Assembly (NCBI RefSeq): GCF_032362555.1
Contig: NC_083507.1
Span: forward strand, 9,799,001 to 9,863,000
Direction of reading: 5' to 3'
Length of the DNA stretch: 64,000 nt
Source: Amyelois transitella
Lineage: Eukaryota > Arthropoda > Insecta > Lepidoptera > Pyralidae
Part shown: piece after piece, positions 1 through 10,894 of the stretch
Numbering within the stretch: position 1 is the stretch's first letter
Layout of the letters: each line of letters opens with the position of its first letter
Translations under genes and position numbers: made by a program
The notes under the pieces: model-generated
The model's database searches: none
What the model saw: only the letters and a program-made list of their open reading frames with translations
Told to the model about the DNA's origin: nothing

Positions 1-704
1 TGATGGAATTGAGATTCAAATGGTGGGTGACAGGTTGCTAACCCATCGCCTATTAGAGGAATCCTAAATTTATAATCCTTTCCCTTTGTCGCCTTTTACA
101 ACATCCATGGGAATGATATGGAGTGGTTATATTCTAAGTTGTAGAAACCAAACGGCAGTCACATGAACATTTATCAATAACCAGCCATTTATTTACCTTT
201 GTCTTCGCTCCCAAAAGAATTTTCACAGATAAAGTTGCAAATTCAATCGAAATCGATCTAGTTTTTGAATCTTCTATTCATTGCAAACAAAAAACTTAAA
301 AGTAGTAGAGCTCGAAATCCCCAAGACCTCACAAGGAGCGTCAAACAAGTAAGCCGGTTAATATAACATGTAAGTTTTGTGAGATGTCTGTAACCAACTC
401 GTATTGTGTTACCTTCGCGTCGGTGACTGAACTACTATTTATAACTATTTTCATTTCAAATTCATACCGTTACAATGTAAGTAATGGATGATGTTTTTAC
501 GTATTAGAATTATCTTCCTTATATTTTTTATAAGGGTAAATTAGATGACTGACTTATCTATGCACAGCCCAAACGACTAAACGGAAACCTAAAATAAATA
601 ATGCCGCAGACGTTTGCAAACATAATTATATGTGAGTTTTTATTAAATCCCTAATGAAAGATTTCTTAAACAACTTGAAAATGAACTGACCAGTGTATAA
701 TAAA

Positions 705-952
705 TAAATAATAATAAATACATACGGGACAAATTACACAGATTGAGTTAGCCTCGAAGTAAGTTCGAAACTTGTGTTACGAGATACTAACTCAACGATA
801 CTATATTGTATAATAAATACTTATATAAATAAACATCCAAGACCCAGGCCAATCAGAAAAAGTTCTTTTTTCATCATGCCCTGACCGGGATTCGAACCCA
901 GGACCGCCGGTGTCATAGACAAGCGTACAACTGCTGCGCCACCGCGGTCGAC
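705..952 (-). mobile_element. tRNA-derived SINE, apparently full length
   Basis: Read on the minus strand, the head carries a pol III A-box-like TGGCGCAGCAGT and a perfect B box GGTTCGAATCC, about 35 bases apart. The unrelated body follows (CCTGGGTCTTGGATGTTTAT and onward) and ends in an AT-rich TATTTATTATTATT tail near 705. I recall this as a SINE type widespread in Lepidoptera, without being able to give a firm family name. It abuts the RTE-derived short element at 953. It is not a functional tRNA gene: the anticodon arm does not fold cleanly and the body continues past the acceptor position. Confidence 0.75.
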
Positions 953-1390
953 CACGTTCAGCTTATGTAAGTAGTATGGCTTTATGATGGAATTGAGATT
1001 CAAATGGTGGGTGACAGGTTGCTAACCCATCGCCTATTAGAGGAATCCTAAATTTATAATCCTTTCCCTTTGTCGCCTTTTACAACATCCATGGGAATGA
1101 TATGGAGTGGTTATATTCTAAGTTGTAGAAACCAAACGGCAGTCACATGAACATTTATCAATAACCAGCCATTTATTTACCTTTGTCTTCGCTCCCAAAA
1201 GAATTTTCACAGATAAAGTTGCAAATTCAATCGAAATCGATCTAGTTTTTGAATCTTCTATTCATTGCAAACAAAAAACTTAAAAGTAGTAGAGCTCGAA
1301 ATCCCCAAGACCTCACAAGGAGCGTCAAACAAGTAAGCCGGTTAATATAACATGTAAGTTTTGTGAGATGTCTGTAACCAACTCGTATTG

Positions 1391-1459
1391 ACCGGGATTC
1401 GAACCCAGGACCGCCGGTGTCATAGACAAGCGTACTACTGCTGCGCCACCGCGGTCGAC
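1391..1459 (-). mobile_element. SINE head fragment in second tandem unit
   Basis: Only the tRNA-like head of the SINE (both box motifs) remains. The body was lost with the 477-bp deletion that distinguishes the second unit from the first. It matches 884-952 apart from one base. Confidence 0.8.
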
Positions 1460-1549
1460 CACGTTCAGCTTATGTAAGTAGTATGGCTTTATGATGGAAT
1501 TGAGATTCAAATGGTGGGTGACAGGTTGCTAACCCATCGCCTATTAGAG

Positions 1550-2491
1550 TTACTCGTAAGTGTATCAAATAATAATTATCTATTTAGTTACTTTTACATA
1601 AAAAAGCCTTCCTAAATCCTGAGTAACGTATTTATAGAGCGACATTTAAACGATTATTACATGAACGTCATGCCATAATACTTAATTTTGACATCAAGTT
1701 GGAGACGACACAACTATTATTATGGCTGCCTGTCAATACCAATACGATGATGCAATGGATGGAATCCACATAATAGGCGCAGCAGAACAACCATAGCTTA
1801 TGATACAACAATGTGTCACACTGGTTTTCAAGTTGCATCAGTATGACACGCTGATATTTAGGCTATAGGCCCATTCATACTGAATAGTCCAATAGTCAGA
1901 TACGCTTACCCAATGAACCGTAAAGTGATCGAACACGTGAATCTGGGTCATAGCTCAAGCTTATTAGCGGTCGTGGTTTTCAACACTGATGCAACTGAAT
2001 TCGCAGTCTACAATGAACAGGCACATGAAAATTCTGATAATGTATTACGAAAAATGTGTAATTAAGTGGCATTGTTCGCAAGGTAATTAACGAAATGTAA
2101 ATAACTGATAACCGACCTATTCGCTGGCACTAAAGAGAATGGGCAGCGGGTCCAAAATCGCTCCTTAAGGAGTACATAAGTCTAAAAGTTTAAAATCGGT
2201 ATAAATATAGATTTCTATAGTCTGATAGATGTAACGAAATACTTTAATGTAAATAATAGCTGTATACCTATATGATTTCTTCAAATAATATGGACATACC
2301 GGTTTCACTTTTCACATGTGTAGGTACCTACTATTAGCGTTGAAGTGGTAAAACTGCAGCGGTCCGCGGCGCAGCCAAGGTTCACGTCAGAATCCCGGGG
2401 ACCTTAACGTGCCATAACATCGTCGATTGTTCAGAGTGCAAGTGGGGGGAGGGGGCAGGAACAGAGGAACAAAGCGCGGGCATTGACCTCC
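1550..2491. other. Non-coding, no gene seen
   Basis: AT-rich unique sequence with no convincing exon, RNA gene or element. A GC-rich patch with runs of G lies at about 2350-2520. It contrasts with its surroundings and could be a promoter or 5' leader for the downstream membrane-protein gene. Confidence 0.4.
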
Positions 2492-2547
2492 ATGCACTCG
2501 CCTCACCAACCTGGATACATGGATTTTATAATGCCGAATGTGTCTCA
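2492..2547 (+). CDS. Possible first coding exon of SEA/EGF membrane protein
   Basis: An ATG at 2492 opens 18 codons (start MHSPHQPGYMDFIMPNVS) and meets a GTACAA donor-like site at 2548, leaving two bases (CA). The next exon at 3515 needs exactly two bases from its predecessor, and the joined codon would be CAA (Gln). The exon sits in a GC-rich patch suited to a promoter. The donor is weak and no homologue was available, so the true first exon could lie elsewhere, even left of the window. If correct, the protein has a short cytoplasmic tail of about 35 residues before its membrane anchor. Confidence 0.3.
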
Positions 2548-3514
2548 GTACAACTATGTGCACTAAACTCATCAGTGACACTAGGAACAATAATTTGAAT
2601 AATAGCTTGCAAGCCATGTCATTTACTGACATACATAATGATTTTGATTTAGCTGTTCCTACATTAGAGAGGAAGTTATTGAAATTGTTATTTAGCATCT
2701 TGAAATTATTTCCGTTACTCTTGATTCAGATTTTAACAAATTATGCAATTTTAAACCACTGCCCTTTTCCTCTCCGGCCTTATCAGAGCAAAGATTTCTT
2801 ATAGTGTTATCGCAGCTGCTGACATGTAGAATTTCTAATTCTGTGCTTTTATATATGTAGATATAAAAAAATATCTATGGAATGTGTGGGTGAAATAAAA
2901 TCTTTGAATAAACACATTCTTATTAAACCATGTTATTATTATTATTTTAGGCGGTCCTGTAAATTAACATAGTGAGATTCCCATAACGTTTACCCCAATG
3001 CGTCCTTCGAATAATTCCAAGTATCTTATTTACATAGGTGCATCAAAACTCACAACTTGTGGATACCGAATAAGGAAATGCAAAATACACTCTTAAAAAC
3101 GATCGTCACAAGATACATTTTATAATATTCTAAAGTATTGAAAGATGTTAAAAGAGATGCGAAGACAATAGCATGTTTAAGAATCTTTGTATTCAGTTTG
3201 TCGTGTGTGCGGTATTCGACGAATCCAAACTTTTAACAGCAATCACTTTTGTTAGTAATCCGACATTTTTTTATAAATTTTCACAAGGCTGTCCAAAATA
3301 CATCAAGTCATTCGTTTTTGTGATTAAAGTCTCAACTCAGGGCTCTCAAGGCCTGGAAGCGCAGTGCCGTATAAAGTGTAGCAGCGTAGGGAACACACAG
3401 TGAGAAAGGAAAACACTGAAAATATACTGCTCTAACTGAAATCGAAAATAATTGTATTCTTCCTGCAACATTTTAAGGATAGGTCCAACTTATAACAACT
3501 TTGTCTACTTTCAG
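2548..3514. other. Non-coding, probable first intron
   Basis: AT-rich. It contains short open frames (for example 2538-2804 and 3173-3403) without domain character or codon bias, and AATAAA-like runs near 2895-2915 that look incidental. It ends in a good acceptor, CTACTTTCAG, at 3514. Confidence 0.4.
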
Positions 3515-6500
3515 AGGGGAGAAATTATACGTGACAGCTGACAAACGAGGCGAGAAAGGCGGCTGCAAGAGGCCCCTGTGCTGGACGCTGCTAGCTCTGG
3601 TGGCTGCTGTTATTGTGGCACTCATTGTTCTCGCTGCTAGTAAGTTTATTTTACTTATTCTTCCTTAAAACCGTTATAAAGCAGCGTTTCGTAGTCAACA
3701 AGAAACCAACTAAGTACCTATAATGACCAACCTGAGTCTGAGAACTTGGCTGTTAAGGTTGAAAAGGTGGCTAATACATTAAATATCAATAGAAATTATT
3801 TAACTTAAAACAAATTTTGGAAGAAGATAGAAGCACATAAAATTACTAATCAAGTTTGCTCTGAGTTAAGCGTAGTAGAGTGGGCAATAGAAAAAATGTA
3901 TTGTTGGTGTAAACGCGGTGTACCCTATGAAAGCTGCCAAGTTTATCTAATCTTAAATGAAAGTTAAAAACTCAAAAGTTTGATATAGACTTTAGGCGTA
4001 AAAATTGACACCTACAATTTTGATACTTTCAGCTGGAGTACTATTTAGCAGCACTCCAACGACAGTCGAACAATACAACTCTTCAGTCAGCTCGGCTCGT
4101 GCATTTGGTGGCCTCGCTCACGATCACAGTCAACATGATCACGATCACCAACACGATCATGATCACGATCATAATCATCACAATCATGATCACAGCCATG
4201 ACCACGGTACGCAGACGACTGTAGAACCGGACACGCAAAGTGATGAGGGTCGTTCTTTGGGTGCAGATGACAACGATCCGTCAATGTATGGTATGTGCCT
4301 ATTTGTCTTTTTGTAATAATAGTAATCTTTATTATACAAACACTAATGAATGATTCAGAAAAAACACACTTTGATGATTATTTATTTGGATTTTTAAGCA
4401 AAGTGCTTAAGCAAATATGCAGGTTCTGCTTTATGAGATTGTTTTACAAATCTTCTTTTCACTAACGTAACCTATAGTAATCGAGAATACTTAATCCTTT
4501 GGTGTTAGACAAGCAGTAATCAAATATAGAAATCATTTCACTTAAATAACGCATTTTAATAAACGTAAAGAGAATTATCAAGGTAGGCCAGGGTAAAAGT
4601 AACACATAAACGTGTCTTTTAAGGCAATACACACATTTCCAATAAAAAATCTTTTACATCAATCATTAACATGTACCTTTCGCTAACTTTCCAGTGCCAA
4701 GAACCGTCGAAGGTGAGGTAAAAATTGACAACGAAGCATTTACACCAGAACTGCAAGATACCGATAGCCAGGAATACAAGGAGCTCACAGCCACCTTCAG
4801 CGATGCTCTGAAACGCGCTCTTTTCGACCGCAACACTATCGAGCGCGGCGACAATGAAATCAATGTGGAAGTCGTTAAATTAAGGTAAAATATTAGATTA
4901 TTAATGAAATATAAATTTATTATATTATATTATATTGTGATATTTTGATTAATATTTTGGTCAAAGTCAAAATACGGTTTGGAGTACATAACTCCAAACC
5001 GATAACTCTAACGAAAAAATTTCAAACGAATATGCAGTGGTCCCATCATCATATTCCAATGAATTTCTGCCTATAAAAAGTGTGACTTTAGTGATACAAT
5101 AATCATTTCCCAAAGATGGAACGTTTGCCATACATTTATTTGACAACTTAATTTCAAATGTAATGGCATGATTTAATTTTTTAGATTAAATCATACTAAT
5201 AATAAGATTTTATTATTTGAAAACATCAATTATATTTTCTTATTGCAGGGAAGGCTCCGTGATCGTAAGGTACAGAATTCACTGGAAAACGAAGCCCGGT
5301 ATGGCAGGCACAGAAAACTTATTAACGCCCGAAACTCTGCAGTCCCAACTAAACAATTATCTCGAGCGCAACAACAGAATGATAAGCACATTCCATATTG
5401 CAGAAGACAAAATGAGTACCCGCCAAGTCCTCGACATATGCAAGATATCAAAGTACGACTGCGAACATGAATGCGTGTTTGACGAAAACACACTTGATTT
5501 TATGTGCACGTGTCCACCTGGGCTAATGTTAGATATGACAAATCTCAAAAAATGTATTCCAATTTTAGAAAACTCTAAGGAACAAGAAGTCAGAGGTATA
5601 GAATTAAATTCCAATCCAAGGACAACGAAACCTATGCCAGAGGGAGAAAAATCAAACAGTGAATCGGTACGAGTCCTTAACAATAATGCATTCGACTGGA
5701 AACAAACAGATCATGAAACTCCCGAAACTACTACCCAAATGGAATCTGATGTGAGCTTTTCGCACATTTTCGGAAACTCAAATGATTCTCAAGAAACCGA
5801 ACAGAGTGCAGAATCAAAAACGACAACAAAGCCAATTCCCATAGCCGAACCGGAACCTACTTCTGAACCTAATCCTGAACCGGAACCTGCTTCGGAACCT
5901 AATCCTGAACCGGAACCTGCTTCGGAACCCAATCCTGAACCGGAACCTGCTTCGGAACCCAATCCTGAACCGGAACCTGCTGCTGAACCTAAGCCTGAGC
6001 CCGAGCCCACTTCTGAACCCAATCCTGAACCAAAGCCCGACACCGTAGCTTTTGAACCTAAAACAGAGCCGGAACCAACTCCTGAACCGAAATCCGAACC
6101 TGAATCAAATCCCGAACCGAAGTCGGAGCCGGAACCAACACCCGAACCTAAGTCCGAGCCAGAACCAACTTCTGAACCTAAGCCTGAGCCTAAACCGGAA
6201 CCAGCTTCTGAGGTAAAATCTGAGCCAGAATCAACTTCTGGACCTAAGCCTGAGCCAGAGCCGGAACCAGCTTCTGGTGTAGTGCCCGAGCCAGAACCGA
6301 CTTCTGAGCCTCAACCTGAGCCGGAATCTCAACCAGAGCCAAAATCAGTTCCAGAATCTAAACCTGAACCAGAAATAGCTGTAGAGTCTAAACAAAATCC
6401 AGAACCAACACAAGCAGCTCCGGAGACACAATCTGAAGAATCAATCCTAAAAGTGGCGCCTCTTTTGTATCACGAACAACACGAGCCTGCACCAGAACCA

Positions 6501-9224
6501 CAGCCAACCGCTGAGCCGGCGCCAGAATCGCAATCATCTGCGGAGCCCGTAGCAGAACCGCAACCACCTGCTGAGATTGCACCAGAACCGCAACCGACTG
6601 CTATGCAAGAGCCCGCACTAAAAGAAATATTCCAGCCTGTCGCTGAGCTTTCTTCAGAAGCCGTTGAAGAACCTATGGCAAATACAACCGTAATGTCAGA
6701 ATCATCCGACGAAGTAAAATTAGATACATCATCATCAGAAAATGTCAGTTTAGCAACAGAACCTAAAGTTTCTGAACCAGCCCCTGAACCTATGGCTGAT
6801 TTGGCAACATCTTCCGAAACAAAGCCAGAAATTACAAATAGTCAAATTTCATCGGACCAAATGTCTATGGCTATAGAAAGTACTGTAAAACCTGAATTAA
6901 CATCGGAGACAGAAATGAGTCTCGAAAACAAAGATGAATCGAGAGAAATGAGTATAACAAAATCGGCAGACGAAAATGTACCTGAAACAACCACATTAAG
7001 AATCTCGATATCAGAACCTAAAATAATTACTGAACCTTCTTATGAACCAAAACCTGAAATAATTTCAATTTTGAGTGAACCAAAATACTCGAATAAAAAT
7101 ATCCAAGAGACTGAAACCACAACAAATAGTGAATGGCTAGAAAGTGACAAAATCTGGAATGAGAAGGAGAACCAGGCTAGCGTTGATATCGTGAACAATG
7201 TTTTCGAGCAAAGATCTTTCAGTTCCTATAATAACGAACATAACGATAACGCATTTGAGACCACTACAATACAAAACGACAATGAAAGTCAAAAAAGTGA
7301 CATATCATTCGAAGATTTACAAAATCAAGATGGACCACTTCATACGTCCAATGTTCTACTCGACAATTTAGCTAGCAATAACCAAACTACACCTAAAATG
7401 TCCTCCATTATTAACAATGACCACGAGAAAGAAGATATGAATATCACATCCAATTATGACAATCAACAAATTGTTTTTAACAAGGACACAACAACACAAA
7501 TTAAAAATGAAGATTCTATGAAAACATCTATAGTTTATAAGACCAAACAAAAAGAGACTGATGAGATTACGACAACAGAAGAAAAAACAACTATCCAAGG
7601 AGAACCTGTGACTGAATATTCTATCAAAAATCAATTATTAGTCGATAACTCATCTGCAACTGAAATGCTATTAAACGCTTTAAATGTCAAGAAAAAATCC
7701 GAGACGTCAACAGAATCGACTACAGTAAACAACATAGATGATGCTACAGATATTACATTTGACAACATAAGTAATTTAAATCAGTACAATCGTTCTTCCA
7801 AATCATTTGAAAGTGAAAATAACACTTTGACGGAATTATCTGAATTGCCAGACTTCCCTAAAAATACATTAACAACAGAATCCGAATGGCTCTCGGTTCC
7901 TGTAACGGAAATTCAATATGATCAAATCACAAATAATTTCCCAAAACCAGAAACCACACAAATACCTATAACTAAAATAGAAGAAGTAATAAACCATGGG
8001 CTTCTCACGGACGATTTTGAACCAGATTATTTTACAGGCATAAGTTCCACTAAAATGATGGAAGATGTTCCAATGTATGGTATAACGCACGACTATGATA
8101 ATGATGACTCAAGAGTGAAAAGAGTAGACAACGCAACAACTGAAGCCTTTACAAAATCTGTTCCAATAGACACTACTACCGAAAAGATGATGACGGAAAG
8201 TAGCTCTATTTTTAATATTCCATTAGAAATGACTACTATAACACAATATATTTATGAAACAGCTGACAAACATAACCAAAAGGAACTTCCAGACATATCC
8301 TATGAGCAAAGGGAAATTGTTACTGAAAAACAAAAAATTGAAGATACTAATATTGATCCGGCCCCTGTTTGGGAAGAATCTGAAGTAGATAGGGAACCAG
8401 TCAAAGAAATGCCAAAATCTGAACAAAATGTCACATCTCTGACCACCACATCTACTGAAATACCCACAGCATTAATGACAAATAATATTAATCAAAAGAA
8501 CATTACTAAAACAACAGAAGAAAGTATAGATAATCTCCAAAATTCCACACGCTCTAACAATTTAAGTGTGACTGTGTATGAAGTAACTAGTCAGAGTATT
8601 AACCAATCTACTGTAACTAACACGACCAATGCTCATTCCGCTGAATACGACGAACACGAAATTGATATGAACCCATTTTTACCTGAAGTAGAGAATAATA
8701 AACATCTTGTCAAAAAATTACAAGAGGGGCATGATCTCGAACCCAACAATCTAAATGAAACTCAAAATGACAATGTAGAAGAGCATTCCACTATTATTTT
8801 AGAGGGGCAATTGACTTCCACTAATACTTCAACAAAAGGACAACAACAAACAAACACCTATGACGATAGTTTAAATTTAAACAATACGAGTGCTGAAGAT
8901 AAAGATGATGCGAAGCAACCAAATCAGGAGAAAGAAAATTCACCAACGTTTTTAGAAGACACTGATGATTTATTACTTCCAGAATGGGAATCAGATGAAT
9001 ATAAAGCCAGCAAAACATCGACATCAGAACCCTCGATGCGAAGTAATGAGTACCTCAGTGTGGTGCCAATTGATCAAGAAAAACTAGAACTTAAAGCGTT
9101 AAAGAAAGATTATGAAAGTAAAAACCTACAAGGCCTTAATGATATAAGTGACTCGCCAAAAAAAAGTGACAAAAGGACACTAGACGTAACCAGATTAGAT
9201 TCAGTTACTAATAATGAAGCGTAA
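3515..9224 (+). CDS. SEA- and EGF-domain type II membrane protein, mucin-like
   Basis: Exons at 3515-3639, 4033-4290, 4695-4884 and 5249-9224 join in consistent phase. The first ends a basic stretch ([11 protein letters not shown]) followed by a hydrophobic anchor ([17 protein letters not shown]), which suggests type II topology. Then come a His/Asp-rich tract (4118-4209), a SEA domain spanning exons 3-4 with a GSVIV motif at 5253-5267, a six-cysteine EGF-like module (about 5434-5556), a Pro/Glu-rich repeat (about 5845-6600) and a very long Ser/Thr/Asn/Glu-rich tail. RVKR, a furin-type site, lies at about 8110-8121. With the tentative first exon it would be about 1534 residues. The long low-complexity tail suggests an extended, O-glycosylated ectodomain. 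An AATAAA lies at 10163. I do not recognise a named orthologue. Function is inferred only as a shed cell-surface or matrix protein. Confidence 0.8.
5851..6000 (+). repeat. 30-bp coding minisatellite (Pro/Glu decapeptide)
   Basis: Five consecutive 30-bp units encode variants of the decapeptide [10 protein letters not shown]. Units 5881-5910, 5911-5940 and 5941-5970 differ by a single silent C/T. Degenerate Glu-Pro repeats continue to about 6600. The 30-bp period keeps the frame, so copy number can change without breaking the protein. Expect length polymorphism. Confidence 0.9.
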
Positions 9225-10200
9225 GCGATGAAAGTTGAGTGTTTGTATGTAACGCAAGAGTGTATATTGCTGTTTGTTTCCTGTGATGATATAATTTCGA
9301 ACAATTTTACTACAATCTTATATAGACTATTTTATACCAATGTAAATGTTGTATTATGGATTTTTAAGTTTTTCGTGGATATAAAAATCGCCCAAATTCT
9401 ATAACGTACCTACATAATAAATATTAATATTAGTTTCCTATCGATAACATTTAGACTAGTCACTGTAGGGAGAAGTCATCATCTTGAGATGTTTAGATTA
9501 TTTATTGCTTCAATGTACGCTGCAAATCGTGTGGGTTCGATTAACTTAACTTTTTTATGTTAGGTCGATTCTAATTCGTCGGTTTAAATGATAAGGTCTG
9601 ATATACTATTCTCACTGTAACATGATCATACAGTGAGCCTTAGGAGTCCATTCGCTCAAAAAGTAATTTACGGTTTTATGCGATATAAATTGTATCATAG
9701 TGCTCGACAAAGCGCTGCTCTAAACTCTGAGAAAATATAATTGTGCATGTTTTATGTATTCCTGGGATGTAATTCGTATATTATTTGCATCATAATTATC
9801 TTTTGGAAATTTCTAAATTGAGATCCTCTTTTCTAATAATGGGGCAAAATCTGAAATCCTGATTTAAATTGTTACCATAGTTAATTACGAAACTAAAAAT
9901 CCTGAATTCCCACATACATCTTGATTTGAGGATGTAATGTTAGCAGTGGACGTGCTTAATGAATATTTTCTTGAAACGAAAATATCTTCGCCATGTCGTA
10001 TTGTGATAAAACGCTGGTTAAAGCTACATTCCATTCGTACTTAAATATTATAACTTAGTGATATACGGAAGTGAGGTCTGATTGTAAAATAATAATATGT
10101 AGTTCTTGTTAACTAAGACATATTTTGTATAAATGGTTGAAATTGTAAAGAATTACGTTGTAAATAAATTTTAAAGTTAATTATAATTTCGATATTTTAT
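9225..10200 (+). other. 3' UTR of the SEA/EGF protein gene
   Basis: No coding exon is seen after the TAA at 9222. A canonical AATAAA at 10163-10168, followed by a T-rich stretch, is the likely polyadenylation signal and gives a 3' UTR near 950 bases. Confidence 0.55.
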
Positions 10201-10894
10201 TTGTAACACCTTTAAACATTTATGAATAAGTAACATGGCAAATTTTATAGTACAACAACATCACAGATCATTCACTATAAGTCAACAAATTTTTTCCAAA
10301 AAAATATGACAAGGACTCCAAGTTACGTTAATACATACAACTTTAACTCCTTTATCATAAATGAAAATTTATATGAACACATGCACAACTAAGTCTATAA
10401 TGACACCTGCAAATATGATAAAACAAAGTACCTCAGGACAATTCAAAACATCAAAATGTTAAATTTGCTAAAAAAAAAAATTTAAACTACTGTCACATGT
10501 TAATTGTTTATATAAGTACTAATAAACTAGCAAAAGTTAGTCTACCTGATCCAGGTCTAGATTTCGACCGAAAACAGTGACCACAAAGATATAAGATAAA
10601 ACTATTGATTTTTAAAATAAATTACCTCATAAGATATTGTGATTGGTGAAATTAAAATAAAGAAATATGTATTCTAAGTGATAGATATATGCCAACGTAT
10701 TGATTTTATTTTTTGCCAATTTCGCTGATGTTAATGGGTAAAATACACTAAAGTTTAATGATACTTATAATTCTACGATATTTTAAAGACAGCCATAATA
10801 ATCACATAAGTACATTAATTTAAGGAGCAAAAAACGACAGCTATAATATTAACCAAGTACGAACGTAAGTAACGAAGTATAGTTTCATAACATA
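10201..10894. other. Intergenic / convergent 3' ends
   Basis: AT-rich and without coding signal. TTTATT at 10705-10710 (AATAAA on the minus strand) lies about 185 bases beyond the zinc-finger stop codon and is a candidate polyadenylation signal for that gene. The two genes converge here. Confidence 0.5.

Larger units (their letters stand above)
1..1549. repeat. Tandem array of 984-bp units
   Basis: Bases 1-406 recur at 985-1390 at an offset of exactly 984 and look identical where compared. The second unit then lacks the counterpart of 407-883 (about 477 bp) and rejoins at the sequence found at 884. A third unit starts at 1492 and ends at 1549, where unique sequence begins. The second unit is therefore about 507 bp. 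The copies differ by a single base in the SINE head (GTACAAC against GTACTAC). Each unit holds a fragment of the RTE-derived short element on the minus strand and all or part of a tRNA-derived SINE. The window opens at a unit boundary, so more copies may lie to the left. Near identity means a recent duplication, or an assembly artefact. Confidence 0.9.

Noticed and set aside
884-952. A tRNA gene on the minus strand
   Set aside because: A and B boxes are present, but the sequence is the head of a SINE with a long body and AT tail.
821-1003. Minus-strand 60-residue frame repeated at 1325-1510
   Set aside because: It is translation of the SINE head and neighbouring repeat, present in both tandem units.
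1-1549. Direct repeats about 1 kb apart that could be read as long terminal repeats of a retroelement
   Set aside because: The repeated unit contains SINE and short-element fragments, has no primer-binding site, polypurine tract or coding region between copies, and continues as a head-to-tail array.
5789-6043. Minus-strand Gly/Ser-rich frame
   Set aside because: Mirror of the Pro/Glu repeat codons on the plus strand; composition artefact.
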